This document shows positions 54,929 through 63,822 of a DNA stretch of 64,000 nucleotides, piece by piece. This stretch comes from Steroidobacteraceae bacterium (lineage in GTDB: Bacteria > Pseudomonadota > Gammaproteobacteria > Steroidobacterales > Steroidobacteraceae), in NCBI GenBank assembly GCA_025458905.1, contig JALORN010000001.1:1-64000 (forward strand). Direction: 5' to 3'. Each line of letters begins with the position of its first letter. Positions within the stretch are counted from its first letter, which is position 1. Made by a program: the position numbers and the translations under genes. The notes beneath the pieces are model-generated. The model was not told the DNA's origin. It made no database searches and worked only from the letters and a program-made list of their open reading frames with translations.

Positions 54929-55978
54929 TCAGCAGATCCGGGGCAGCTGCTCGCCGGCCAGCCAGTCGACGATGCGCCGCCCACCGAGCACCGTGGTCAT
55001 CTGCACGAACTGGTCCGGATCCTGCACCACCGTGCCGATGCGCGCCGCGCGCCGACCGAGCGGATGGGCCTGCATCGCGGCCAGCAGGGCCGCTGCGTCG
55101 GCCGCGGGACAGATCGCCAGCAGCTTGCCTTCGTTGGCGACGTACAGCGGGTCGAGGCCGAGGAACTCACAGGCGGCCGCGACTGCCGGATCGACCGGCA
55201 GCGCAGACTCTTCGAGCATCATGCCGACCCCCGACTGGCGGGCGATCTCGTTCAGCGTGGTGGCGACGCCGCCGCGCGTCGGGTCGCGCAGCACGTGCAG
55301 CCGCGCGCCGCTCGCGAGCATCGCCGCCACCAGGCCGTTCAACGCCGCGCAGTCCGAACGCACCTCGGTCTCGAACTCGAGGTTCTCGCGCCTGGACATG
55401 ATGGCGACACCGTGGTCCCCGATCGTGCCGGAGACGAGGATCGCATCACCGGGCCGGGCGCGACGCCCGGAGATCTCCACGCCCGGTGGCAGCACGCCGA
55501 CGCCGGTCGTGTTGATGAACACGCCGTCGCCCTTGCCCTGCTCCACCACCTTCGTGTCGCCGGTGACGATCGCGACGCCCGCGGCGCCCGCCGCAGCCGC
55601 CATCGAGTCGACGATGCGCTTCAGGTCCGCGAGCGGGAAGCCTTCCTCGAGGATGAAGCCGGCCGACAGGTACAAGGGCCGTGCGCCGCTCATCGCGACG
55701 TCGTTGACCGTGCCGTTGACCGCCAGCGTGCCGATGTCGCCGCCCGGGAAGAACAGCGGCGTGACCACGTGGCTGTCGGTCGCCATCACGATGCGCCCGG
55801 GGGGCGGCGCGAGGCAGGCCTGGTCGTCCAGCACGCGCAGCCACTCGTTGTCGAAGGCGCGCAGGAAGAGGTCCTCGACCAGCTGCGCCGAGGCGCGCCC
55901 GCCCGAGCCGTGCGAGAGGTCGACGCGCCCCGAGCGCAGGTCGAGCGGCCGCCCGAGGCCGCGCGAGACGCGGCTCAA
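54929..55978 (-). CDS. hypE: Hydrogenase maturation protein HypE
   Basis: 349 residues, an ATP-dependent dehydratase that turns the thiocarboxamide on its C-terminal cysteine into thiocyanate, the source of the cyanide ligands on the active-site iron. The C terminus is the diagnostic PRIC. The PurM-like fold is seen in LSHGSGGRASAQLVEDLF, ATDSHVVTPLFFPGGDIGTLAVNGTVNDVAMSGA, VTGDTKVVEQGKGDGVFINTTGVG and LRDPTRGGVATTLNEIA. The start is TTG 55978, which overlaps the hypD stop (TTGA); no ATG or GTG keeps the conserved DLSHGSGG start. Confidence 0.96.
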   Translation of the reverse strand: MSRVSRGLGRPLDLRSGRVDLSHGSGGRASAQLVEDLFLRAFDNEWLRVLDDQACLAPPPGRIVMATDSHVVTPLFFPGGDIGTLAVNGTVNDVAMSGARPLYLSAGFILEEGFPLADLKRIVDSMAAAAGAAGVAIVTGDTKVVEQGKGDGVFINTTGVGVLPPGVEISGRRARPGDAILVSGTIGDHGVAIMSRRENLEFETEVRSDCAALNGLVAAMLASGARLHVLRDPTRGGVATTLNEIARQSGVGMMLEESALPVDPAVAAACEFLGLDPLYVANEGKLLAICPAADAAALLAAMQAHPLGRRAARIGTVVQDPDQFVQMTTVLGGRRIVDWLAGEQLPRIC

Positions 55979-57141
55979 GTGCCCGCCGCCGCGGGCCGCG
56001 CGGCGCCGGCGGCTTGGCCGCGATCCCGGTAGCGGCCGTAGCTGTAGTGCGCGGCGCAGGCGCCTTCCGAAGACACCATGCACGAACCCATCGGCGTCTC
56101 CGGGGTGCACGCCCTGCCGAACAGGCGGCAGTCCACCGGGCGCTTCAGGCCGCGCAGGATCGCGCCGCACTCGCAGGCCTTGTTGTCCGGCACCGGACGG
56201 TACTGCAGCCCGAAGCGCCGCTCTGCATCCCAGCGGCCATAGGCCTCGCGGACCTGCAGCGCGCTGTAGGACACGGTACCTAGGCCGCGCCACTCGAACT
56301 CGCGGCGCAGCTCGAACACCTCGGCCACCAGGGCCTGCGCGCGCAGGTTGCCGTCGGTCGTGACGGCGCGCGTGAACTCGTTCTCGACCTCGGCGCGGCC
56401 CTCGTTCACCTGGCGCACCAGCATCAGCACCGCCTGCAGCACGTCGAGCGGCTCGAATCCGGCGATCACCACCGGCTTGCGGTACTCCTCCGCGAAGAAT
56501 CGGTAGGGCTCGCTGCCGATGATGGTGCTGACGTGCGCCGGCCCGACGAAGCCGTCGAGTGGCACGCTGCCGAGCTCGCGCACCTCCGGCGACTCGAGGA
56601 TGTTCATGATCGCCGCCGGCGTCAGCACGTGGTTGCACAGCACGCTGAAGTTCGCGAGGCCCTCGCCGGCGGCGGCCCGGATCGCGAGCGCGGTCGGTGG
56701 CGTGGTGGTCTCGAAGCCGATCGCCAGGAACACCACCTCCCGCATGGGGTGGTCGCGCGCGATCCGCAGCGCATCCAGCGGCGAGTAGACCATGCGCACG
56801 TCGGCGCCGCGCGCCTTGGCGCGCAGCAGCGAGGTCTCGCCCGACGCCGGCACGCGCAGCACGTCGCCGTAAGTACAGACGATCGCACCACGCTCCGTCG
56901 CGAGCCCGATCGCGAGATCGATGCGGCCGATCGGCAGCACGCACACCGGGCAGCCCGGCCCGTGCACCATGCGCACGTTGGGCGGCAGCAGGTCGGCCAG
57001 GCCCGAGCGCGAGATCGCATGGGTGTGGCCGCCACAGAACTCCATGAACTGGTAGTGACGCCCCGGGCGTGCCTCCGCGGCGATCGCCGCGGCGATGCCG
57101 GCGCCGACCTTGGGGTCGCGGAACTCGTCGACGTATTTCAT
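55975..57141 (-). CDS. hypD: Hydrogenase maturation protein HypD
   Basis: 388 residues. HypD carries a [4Fe-4S] cluster and, with HypC, assembles the Fe(CN)2CO unit. The key cysteines are visible in EFCGGHTHAI, HGPGCPVCVLPIGRID, CECGAILRGLKRPVDCRLFGRACTPETPMGSCMVSSEGACAAHY. Also present are IGFETTTPPTAL and GFVGPAHVSTIIGSEPYRFFAEEYRKPVVIAGFEPLD. ATG 57141 overlaps the hypC stop (ATGA). The tail beyond YRDRGQ is an Ala-rich extension not needed in the family. Confidence 0.97.
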   Translation of the reverse strand: MKYVDEFRDPKVGAGIAAAIAAEARPGRHYQFMEFCGGHTHAISRSGLADLLPPNVRMVHGPGCPVCVLPIGRIDLAIGLATERGAIVCTYGDVLRVPASGETSLLRAKARGADVRMVYSPLDALRIARDHPMREVVFLAIGFETTTPPTALAIRAAAGEGLANFSVLCNHVLTPAAIMNILESPEVRELGSVPLDGFVGPAHVSTIIGSEPYRFFAEEYRKPVVIAGFEPLDVLQAVLMLVRQVNEGRAEVENEFTRAVTTDGNLRAQALVAEVFELRREFEWRGLGTVSYSALQVREAYGRWDAERRFGLQYRPVPDNKACECGAILRGLKRPVDCRLFGRACTPETPMGSCMVSSEGACAAHYSYGRYRDRGQAAGAARPAAAGT

Positions 57142-57389
57142 CCAGCCGCCCCGGTGGCGCCCGCCACCTCCCTGACCAGGCCCTCGGCCGCCATCAGCGC
57201 GAGCGTGCGCTCGGCCTCGGCGGCATCGACCTTGGACAGCGCATAGCCGACGTGCACGATCACGAACTCCCCCTCGCGCGGCGCGTCGATCAGCTCGATC
57301 GAGATGCGCTTGCGCACCCCGCCCATCTCGACGAGCGCCTCGCTCGTGGACTCGATGCGGATGATCCGGGCCGGTACGGCGAGACACAC
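57138..57389 (-). CDS. hypC: Hydrogenase maturation chaperone HypC
   Basis: 83 residues. It begins VCLAVPARI, with GTG as start and the essential Cys2 that binds the iron precursor and docks to the large subunit. The OB-fold body EALVEMGGVRKRISIELIDAPREGEFVIVHVGYALSKVDAAEAERTL matches HypC throughout. It starts 2 bases after the hypF stop and its own stop overlaps hypD. Confidence 0.97.
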   Translation of the reverse strand: MCLAVPARIIRIESTSEALVEMGGVRKRISIELIDAPREGEFVIVHVGYALSKVDAAEAERTLALMAAEGLVREVAGATGAAG

Positions 57390-57391
57390 GT

Positions 57392-59788
57392 TCAGCGACC
57401 TCCGAGCCAGTGGCGTGCGACCCATGCCTGCCCGAGCGAGAGGGCGCCGTCGCCCGGGGGCAGCTGTCGCGGGACGAGCACCTGCAGCCCCGCGGCCTCC
57501 AGGCGCGCGACCAGTCCCGAGCGCAGCCAGCGGTTCAGCAGGCAGCCGCCCGCGAGCACCACGCGCCCCGTGTCGTGACGGGCACAGCCCTCCAGCGCCC
57601 AGGCAGACAGGGCCTCGACCAGGGTGGCGTGGAACCGCGCCGCCGCCGCGGCCCGCACCTCCACGCCCCGGCTGCCCGCACGCGCGAGATCGAGGATCAA
57701 CGGCGCGAGGTCCAGCCGCCCATCCTCCAGCGACCACAGTCCCTCGGTGGCGCCGACCGTCCCGGATGCCCACGGTCCGGCAGGCTGCACCGCCCACGCC
57801 AGGGCCTCCAGTTCCATCGCCGCCTGCGCCTCGTAGCTCGCGACCTCGCGCAGCCCCAGCAGCCCCGCGGCCGCGTCGAACCAGCGGCCGAGCGCCGAGG
57901 TCGGCGGGCAGCGCGTGCCGTTGCGCAGCATCGCCGCCACCGCGCGCGCCGCAGGCTGCGACGCGAAGCGCTCCGCGATCTCGTCGCCGCGACCGACCGT
58001 CGCCAGCGCGCCGGCCGCGCAGCGCCAGGGCTCGCGCGCCGCGCGCTCACCGCCGGGCAGCGGCAGCGTCGCGAGCGAGCCGCTGCGCTCGAAGCGTGCG
58101 CCGTCGACCCACAGGCGCTCGCCGCCCCACAGCCCGCCGTCGGTGCCGAGCCCCGTGCCGTCGAGCGCCAGCGCGAGCGCCGGCGCCTCGATGCAGTGCT
58201 CGGCGAGCACCGCGGCGGCGTGGGCATGGTGATGCTGCACGCCCAGCAGCTTCACTCCGGTCTCGAGCGCGAGCGCTTGCGCGACCCGGGTGCCGTGCAC
58301 GTCCGGATGCAGGTCGTGCGCCAGCGCCTGCGGCTCGACCTGCACCAGCTCGAGCAGGTGGCGCAGCGCGGCGTCGAAGCCGCGCCGCGTCGCCGCGTCG
58401 TCGAGGTCGCCGAGGTGCGGGCTCAGGAACGCCTCGCGTCCACGCGTCAGGCAGACGGTCGCCTTCATTTCGCACCCGAGCCCGAGCGTCGCGGCCCCGT
58501 CGCCCGCGAGCGCGACCGCGGCCGGCGAGTGGCCGCGAGCCCGGCGCACGAAGGTCCCGGGATCGCGCGGCGCAAGCGGGTCGGCGCCCTGCAGCACGCT
58601 GTCGTCGCAGCGCGCCACGATCTCGCGATCGTGCATCAGCCAGAGGTCGGCGATGCCGTCGAGGCGGGTGCGCGCCTCGTCGTCGCCGGTCACCAGCGGT
58701 TCGCCGTGCGGATTCGCGCTGGTCATCACCAGCCGCAGCGGCAGCGGGCGCGACAGCCACGCCGTGCCCGCGGGACGCGCGGCGGCGTCGTGGAACAGCA
58801 GGTAGTGCAGCGGCGTGTACGGCAGCATCACACCGAGCTCGCCGAGCCCGTCGGCGACGCCCGACGGCCGCTGCGACGAGCGCCGGCGCAGCAGCACGAT
58901 CGGCCGCTCGCGACCCTCGAGCAGCGCGCGCTCGGCCGGCGAGGCCACCACCAGGTCCGCCACCGAGTCGAGGTTCAGCGCCATGATCGCCAGCGGCTGC
59001 GCGTCGCGCCGCTTGCGCGCCCGCAGCCGCGCGACCGCAGCCGGGTCGTCGGCATCGCAGGCGAGATGGAAGCCACCGAGCGACTTGAGCGCGACGATCG
59101 CACCGGCGCGCAGCGCACGCAGCGCGGCGGCCACCGCGGCGTCGCCCGCCGTCCGCCCGGGCGCGGCGCCACCCACACGCGGCGCCGCTTCCAGCCAGAG
59201 ACGCGGCCCGCAGGCCGCACAGGCATTGGGCTCGGCGTGGAACCGCCGGTCGAGCGGGTCGCGGTACTCGCGCGAGCAGTCGTCGCAGAGCTCGAATCCC
59301 GACATGCTGGTCGTGGCACGGTCGTACGGCAGGCGGCGGACGATCGTGTAGCGCGGCCCGCAGTGCGTGCAATTCACGAACGGGTAGCGCCAGCGGCGGT
59401 CCGCCGGGTCGAAGAGCTCGCGCAGGCACGCCTCGCAGGTGGCCGCATCGGGGCCGATCGCGGTCGACAGCGGGCCCGCCTCGCTGCGCAACACCGCGAA
59501 GCCACGCAGCGTCGGCTGCACCGCGAGCGGCTCGGCCTCGATCGCATCGACGCGTGCCAGCGGCGGCGGCGCGCAGCGCAGGCGCCGGAGCAGCGCGTCG
59601 ATCTGCGCCGTGCCGCCCTGCACGTCGATCGTGACGCCCTGGCCGTCGTTGCGGACGCTGCCCTCGAGCCCGAGCTCGCCCGCGGCGCGGTGCACGAACG
59701 GCCGGAAGCCGACGCCCTGCACGATGCCGCGGACCCTGATCCGCCGGCGCTCGGCCGTGGTGCCCCCGGCGAGTCCGCGCACCGTCAC
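57392..59788 (-). CDS. hypF: Carbamoyltransferase HypF
   Basis: 798 residues, the full-length architecture: N-terminal acylphosphatase domain ([20 protein letters not shown]), two zinc-finger clusters ([51 protein letters not shown]), a YrdC-like domain ([43 protein letters not shown]), and a C-terminal Kae1-like domain ([49 protein letters not shown]). It converts carbamoyl phosphate to the cyanide precursor handed to HypE. The GTG start overlaps the hypB stop (GTGA 59785-59788). Confidence 0.97.
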   Translation of the reverse strand: MTVRGLAGGTTAERRRIRVRGIVQGVGFRPFVHRAAGELGLEGSVRNDGQGVTIDVQGGTAQIDALLRRLRCAPPPLARVDAIEAEPLAVQPTLRGFAVLRSEAGPLSTAIGPDAATCEACLRELFDPADRRWRYPFVNCTHCGPRYTIVRRLPYDRATTSMSGFELCDDCSREYRDPLDRRFHAEPNACAACGPRLWLEAAPRVGGAAPGRTAGDAAVAAALRALRAGAIVALKSLGGFHLACDADDPAAVARLRARKRRDAQPLAIMALNLDSVADLVVASPAERALLEGRERPIVLLRRRSSQRPSGVADGLGELGVMLPYTPLHYLLFHDAAARPAGTAWLSRPLPLRLVMTSANPHGEPLVTGDDEARTRLDGIADLWLMHDREIVARCDDSVLQGADPLAPRDPGTFVRRARGHSPAAVALAGDGAATLGLGCEMKATVCLTRGREAFLSPHLGDLDDAATRRGFDAALRHLLELVQVEPQALAHDLHPDVHGTRVAQALALETGVKLLGVQHHHAHAAAVLAEHCIEAPALALALDGTGLGTDGGLWGGERLWVDGARFERSGSLATLPLPGGERAAREPWRCAAGALATVGRGDEIAERFASQPAARAVAAMLRNGTRCPPTSALGRWFDAAAGLLGLREVASYEAQAAMELEALAWAVQPAGPWASGTVGATEGLWSLEDGRLDLAPLILDLARAGSRGVEVRAAAAARFHATLVEALSAWALEGCARHDTGRVVLAGGCLLNRWLRSGLVARLEAAGLQVLVPRQLPPGDGALSLGQAWVARHWLGGR

Positions 59789-60780
59789 GACTCGCCCCGG
59801 GCCTCGTGCACGAACGCGGGCACGCGCGATGCACGGCCCCCGTGCCCCGCACCCCGGCTCGCAGCCGCCGACTCGAGCTCGCGCGCGATCCAGTCGAGCC
59901 AGTGGTCGAAACCCGCCCCGCTGGTCGTCGAGAGCACGATCGCCTCCAGCGCCGGATTGATCCGTCGCGCGTGCGCCAGTGCCTCATCGACCGAGAACGG
60001 CACGTAGGGCAGCAGGTCCGCCTTGGTGACGAGCAGCAGCCGCGAGGCGCGGAACATCCCGGGGTACTTGAGCGGCTTGTCGGCACCCTCGGTGCAGGAC
60101 AGCACCACGACCTTGGCGGCCTCGCCGAGGTCGAAGGCCGCCGGGCAGACGAGGTTGCCGACGTTCTCGATGAAGAGCACGCCACTTGGCAGCGGCGGCA
60201 ATGCCTCGAGTGCATGCGCGACCTGGTGCGCATCGAGGTGGCAACCCTTGCCGGTATTGATCTGCACGGCCGGCGCGCCGGTGGCGCGGATCCGGTCGGC
60301 GTCCAGCGACGTCTGCTGGTCGCCCTCGACCACGGCCACCGGCCACTGCGGCGCACGGGCACGCAGCGCCTGCAGGGTCCGCACCAGCAGCGTGGTCTTG
60401 CCCGAGCCGGGGCTCGAGACCAGGTTCAGGGCGAGCGTGCCTGCCGCACCGAAGCGCCGGCGGTTCGCAGCGGCGAAACCGTCGTTCTTCGCCAGCAGGT
60501 CGCGCTCGACCTGCACGCGGCGCGCCTCGGCCTGGACCGAGCGCGCGGCGAGCAGGACGCTGCGTGCCGCGGAGTTCCCGGTGCGCGTCGCATCAGGGAC
60601 AGGGTCGTGGCCATGACCATGAGCATGGCCCGGGTCGTGCTCGTGCGCGTGCTCGTGCGCGTGCTCAGGATCGTGAGCGTGGTGGTGGTGGTGGTGGTGG
60701 TCACCGAGGGACGCATCGGGTGAACGGCGCCGCCCGGCATCCACCGGCTCGGCCGGATCGCAACCGCAGGTCACGCACAT
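59785..60780 (-). CDS. hypB: Nickel-binding GTPase HypB, histidine-rich
   Basis: 331 residues. The N terminus MCVTCGCD is the high-affinity nickel CxxCGC motif. Residues 28-58 contain 17 histidines in 31 positions, a nickel-storage region of the kind known in Bradyrhizobium and Rhizobium HypB. The GTPase domain has the P-loop SSPGSGKTT (about residues 122-130), [29 protein letters not shown] (metal site at the interface), [18 protein letters not shown] and [10 protein letters not shown]. It delivers nickel with HypA. ATG 60780 overlaps hypA by 10 bases. Confidence 0.97.
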   Translation of the reverse strand: MCVTCGCDPAEPVDAGRRRSPDASLGDHHHHHHHAHDPEHAHEHAHEHDPGHAHGHGHDPVPDATRTGNSAARSVLLAARSVQAEARRVQVERDLLAKNDGFAAANRRRFGAAGTLALNLVSSPGSGKTTLLVRTLQALRARAPQWPVAVVEGDQQTSLDADRIRATGAPAVQINTGKGCHLDAHQVAHALEALPPLPSGVLFIENVGNLVCPAAFDLGEAAKVVVLSCTEGADKPLKYPGMFRASRLLLVTKADLLPYVPFSVDEALAHARRINPALEAIVLSTTSGAGFDHWLDWIARELESAAASRGAGHGGRASRVPAFVHEARGES

Positions 60781-61139
60781 GTGGCTTCCCCCTCGATGTC
60801 GGCGAGCTCGACCTCGCTCACCTTGAGTTCTTGGCCCCCGGTGACCTGCAGCCGCAGCGACCGGCAGGCAGGGCAAGACGGTGGATCCGAATCGACCTCG
60901 ACGCGTGCGGCACAGTCCCAGCACCAGGCCTCGCCGGGCACGTGCTGCAGGTGGACCGCCGCCCCGTCGGTGACCCCCCCGCGCAGCGCGACCTCGAGCC
61001 CGAAGCCGAGCGCAGCCGGATCGACGCCCGCGAGGCGGCCGATCCGCAGGTGGATGCCGCGCACCCGCCGCGCGCGATTCGCCCGCGCGATCTCCTCGGC
61101 GATCTCGCGCACGCTCTCCGCCAGCGACATCTCATGCAT
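60771..61139 (-). CDS. hypA: Hydrogenase nickel-incorporation protein HypA
   Basis: 122 residues. It starts [10 protein letters not shown], with the nickel ligand His2, and has the zinc site Cys73, Cys76, Cys89 and Cys92 (CWDC and CPAC). It hands nickel to the large subunit with HypB. The gene overlaps hupK by 8 bases and hypB by 10 bases. Confidence 0.97.
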   Translation of the reverse strand: MHEMSLAESVREIAEEIARANRARRVRGIHLRIGRLAGVDPAALGFGLEVALRGGVTDGAAVHLQHVPGEAWCWDCAARVEVDSDPPSCPACRSLRLQVTGGQELKVSEVELADIEGEATCA

Positions 61140-62109
61140 CGCAGACCTCCAGGCGCCATTCGACGCAAGGGTCCAGCGCACGCGCCCAGCAGGCACCATG
61201 GCTGCGCAGCGCCGCGACGTCGGCCGCGGACGCGCCGGCGACGCGCCGCACCCACGCGCCCCCGGGCGCGAAATTGACGTCGGTCGGCACCGTGATGCGC
61301 CAGTCGGCGACGCGCTCGCCGTCGAGCACCACCTGGTGCGCGAGGCGGCCGCGTGCGGTGTCGACCACGCAGCGCGCGGCGTGCGCCTCGAGCGCCTCGG
61401 CGCGGACGTCGCCGGCCTCGGCCGCCGCGCCGCGCCGCCAGCACGCGACGATCTCGCGCAGCGCGACGAAGCGAGCGGCGAGCCGCGCGCAGACCGGGCG
61501 GCCGCCGGACTGCCAGCCTGCGACCCAGGGATCCTCGGCGAACCGGGCATAGGCGCCTTCCTCGGCGACGGGCCGGGCGTCGCCGCCATGGGCGGCGCAC
61601 TCCCCGTCCGCGACGCACTCGAACAGCTGCGCCACCGCAGGCGGGGTGCGGGCACCACCCGCCAGCCAACCGCTGCCCGGCAGCAGGTCGTCCAGCACGC
61701 CGCCGATCGCCTCGGCCGCCGCCGCGGGCGTCGCCGCCTCGACCGCGAGGCGCCGTGCCAGCTCGCGCAACCGCGCCACGTCGACCGGCAGGCCGAAGGC
61801 ACGCGGCCAGTCGAGCAGGATCCGCATGGCATGTTCCTGCAGCGCCTCGCGCTGCATCCGCAGCCGCGACTCGACCGTAGGCTCGCCGCCGCCGTCGCGC
61901 GCGACCGCGACTGCGACCGCGGCGGCCACCCGCTGCGCCTGGCCGCAGACACCGTAGAGACGGCCCACCAGCTCGAGCGCCTCCGCGACGCGGCGCCCGC
62001 GCAGCAGGCGGGCGACGTCCGGCCGCTCGTCGCTGACGTCCACCGAGCGCACGGTGAGCCCGCCCGCCCTTCGCGCAACGGCGCGCAGCGACAGCGACAG
62101 CGCGCTCAT
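61132..62109 (-). CDS. hupK: Hydrogenase assembly protein HupK (HoxV-like)
   Basis: 325 residues. HupK resembles a degenerate hydrogenase large subunit that serves as scaffold during Fe(CN)2CO transfer. It retains a CG motif near the N terminus (LYGVCGQAQ, Cys55-Gly56) and a DPC motif at the end (LDPCVEWRLEV, Cys315), but lacks the second cysteine of each RxCGxC and DPCxxC pair, so it cannot hold the NiFe site itself. Middle part: RMQREALQEHAMRILLDWPRAFG, a conserved HupK region. Overlaps hupJ and hypA. Confidence 0.88.
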   Translation of the reverse strand: MSALSLSLRAVARRAGGLTVRSVDVSDERPDVARLLRGRRVAEALELVGRLYGVCGQAQRVAAAVAVAVARDGGGEPTVESRLRMQREALQEHAMRILLDWPRAFGLPVDVARLRELARRLAVEAATPAAAAEAIGGVLDDLLPGSGWLAGGARTPPAVAQLFECVADGECAAHGGDARPVAEEGAYARFAEDPWVAGWQSGGRPVCARLAARFVALREIVACWRRGAAAEAGDVRAEALEAHAARCVVDTARGRLAHQVVLDGERVADWRITVPTDVNFAPGGAWVRRVAGASAADVAALRSHGACWARALDPCVEWRLEVCDA

Positions 62110-62729
62110 CCGCGATCCTCCGGCACGACCGCGAGCGGCGCGCCCGCAGACCGCGGCCCGGAGCCGCCCGGCGGCACTGCGGTGCGCGCTCCGCCGAAGA
62201 GCTGTCGGCGCGACAGGCCCGTGGCCGCGAGGGCGGCGCGCGCGGGTGCGTCGGCGCGAGCCGGCGTAGCCGGCGGCCGTGCACCGGGCGCGCGGAACAG
62301 TTCCTCGAGCGCGGCCGAAGCCGCCTCGCGTGCGTCCTGCTGCGAGGCGAACTCCTCGGCCGGCGAGAACAGCGAGCACTGCTGGTAGGGACCGAGTCCC
62401 GCCTCGTCGTGGCCGTGGAACTCGTAGGCACCGGAGGGAAACTGCCACACCTGCGACTGGCCGCCCGCCAGCACGCGGAACGCCCCGGGTGGCGAGGTCG
62501 TCGCCGGCCCGATCGCCGGCACGGCGGGATCGGGCAGGATCACGAGGTTGATCGACCAGGGCGTCACCAGGGCACCCACCAGCGGGCCCTGCCAGGCACG
62601 GAAGCCGAAGGCTTCCACCTGCAGGCGGGGGTTGAGGAACGGCAGACCGGCCATGCGATCCCGCGCGATGCGCTCGAACGTGGCCCGCAGTCGCGACTGC
62701 GCCGCCGCGGCAGTCGCGCCCGCAGTCAC
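62106..62729 (-). CDS. hupJ: [NiFe]-hydrogenase assembly chaperone HybE/HupJ
   Basis: About 207 residues from GTG 62729, which overlaps the rubredoxin stop (GTGA). The HybE/HupJ core shows FERIARDRMAGLPFLNPRLQVEAFGFRAWQGPLVGALVTPWSINLVILPD and GAYEFHGHDEAGLGPYQQCSLFSPAEEFASQQDAREAASAALEELF. Such chaperones take part in large-subunit maturation and proofreading before export. The last 50 residues, containing LSRRQLFGG, are a low-complexity Ala/Pro tail. Confidence 0.9.
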   Translation of the reverse strand: MTAGATAAAAQSRLRATFERIARDRMAGLPFLNPRLQVEAFGFRAWQGPLVGALVTPWSINLVILPDPAVPAIGPATTSPPGAFRVLAGGQSQVWQFPSGAYEFHGHDEAGLGPYQQCSLFSPAEEFASQQDAREAASAALEELFRAPGARPPATPARADAPARAALAATGLSRRQLFGGARTAVPPGGSGPRSAGAPLAVVPEDRG

Positions 62730-62950
62730 TCGCCGACCACCATGAATCGCTGGCGCGGCGCCTCGCACTGCGGGCAGACCCAGTGGTCGGGCAGTTCCGC
62801 GAACGCGGTGCCCGGAGGCACCTGCGCCAGCTCGTCGCCCGCCTGCGGGTCGTACACCCACCAGCACACGCCGCACTCCAGCCGGGACTCCGGCCGGATC
62901 CGCGACGCGTCGCCGCTGTACGAGCCCTCGAAGCGCGTCGCGCCGCTCAT
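62726..62950 (-). CDS. hupI: Rubredoxin HupI (HoxR)
   Basis: 74 residues. The iron site is formed by CGVC (Cys26, Cys29) and CPQC (Cys59, Cys62), with the aromatic WWVYDPQAGDE and PDHWVCPQC segments of rubredoxins. In hup operons this rubredoxin supports assembly of uptake hydrogenase under oxygen. Starts overlapping hupH (ATGA 62947-62950). Confidence 0.95.
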   Translation of the reverse strand: MSGATRFEGSYSGDASRIRPESRLECGVCWWVYDPQAGDELAQVPPGTAFAELPDHWVCPQCEAPRQRFMVVGE

Positions 62951-63822
62951 TCGAGCGTCTCCACCCACTCGGCGAGCCGCGCGAGCGAGGCCTCGAAGTC
63001 GTCGCGGGCCGCCAGCGCGACCTCGGGGACGCGCGCCACCTCGAGCGTGTTCAGGATCAGGTGGTTCATGCTGTTGAAGTACTGCACCCACCAGGCGTGA
63101 CGCAGCAGCGTGCTGGTGATGCGACAGGCGCCGTAGCCGCGCGACAGGATCGTCGCCGGCCCGACGCCCAGCGACTCGACGAGGCACTGCATGTCCTCGG
63201 GGCTCACCGGCAGCAGCGTGAAGTTCACGATGTGGCCCGCGCCGCCCGCCGCATAACGCGCGGAGGCCGCGGCCACCTCGGCGAGGATCGGCGGCGCGTT
63301 CATCACGCCCGCAGCGCGCGGTCGCGGCGCGACGCCGCTGCGCGACGCCGCCAGCGCCGCCTCGGCGACCAGGTGCGGCATCTCGCCGATCTCGAGCAGG
63401 TCGCGCACGATGCCGCCGTCGCCGCGCAGGTGCAGCACGCGCCAGAACGCCGGGAACGCGGTCTCCTGGATCCGGATCTCGGCCGCCCCGAGCCGGCGTG
63501 CCGACTCGGGCGCGGGACGGACGATGGCCGCGACCTCGCCCGCCCCCAGCGCCTCGTTGACGTAGCGGAGCACGGCCGCGGGCAGCAACCCGAAGTCCAG
63601 CTCCAGCAGAGCGTCGCCGTCGAAGTCGAAGCCGCGCGCGCGCGCCAGCGCCTCCTCCAGCGCCGCGCGCGCGGCGCGCACCACCGCGGGATCGGCGACC
63701 TCCGGGTGCGGCGGCGCGACGAAGGTGTCCATCCGGCCCGGGAACGGCATGAAGTCGAGCGGCTCCTCGACGACCTGCGAGCCGGGGCCGATCGCGACCA
63801 CCGGGATCGGGAACTCCTTCAC
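62947..63822 (-). CDS. hupH: Hydrogenase expression/assembly protein HupH (HyaF)
   Basis: 291 residues. HupH/HyaF family signature parts are PLDFMPFPGRMDTFVAPPHPEV, LLPAAVLRYVNEALGAGEVAAIV, IQETAFPAFWRVLHLR, MNAPPILAEVAAASARY, VNFTLLPVSPEDMQCLVESLGVGPATILSRGYGACRITSTLLRHAWWVQYFNSMNHLILNTLEVARVPEVA. It is needed for small-subunit maturation of uptake hydrogenases. GTG 63822 overlaps the hupG stop. Confidence 0.95.
   Translation of the reverse strand: MKEFPIPVVAIGPGSQVVEEPLDFMPFPGRMDTFVAPPHPEVADPAVVRAARAALEEALARARGFDFDGDALLELDFGLLPAAVLRYVNEALGAGEVAAIVRPAPESARRLGAAEIRIQETAFPAFWRVLHLRGDGGIVRDLLEIGEMPHLVAEAALAASRSGVAPRPRAAGVMNAPPILAEVAAASARYAAGGAGHIVNFTLLPVSPEDMQCLVESLGVGPATILSRGYGACRITSTLLRHAWWVQYFNSMNHLILNTLEVARVPEVALAARDDFEASLARLAEWVETLE

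Noticed and set aside
60600-60710. Runs of gtg/cgtgctc repeats resembling a microsatellite or CRISPR-like repeat
   Set aside because: They encode the histidine-rich nickel region of HypB; units are irregular and there are no spacers.
61132-62109. Hydrogenase large subunit
   Set aside because: Only one cysteine of each metal-binding pair is present and the length is about half that of a large subunit; fits HupK.
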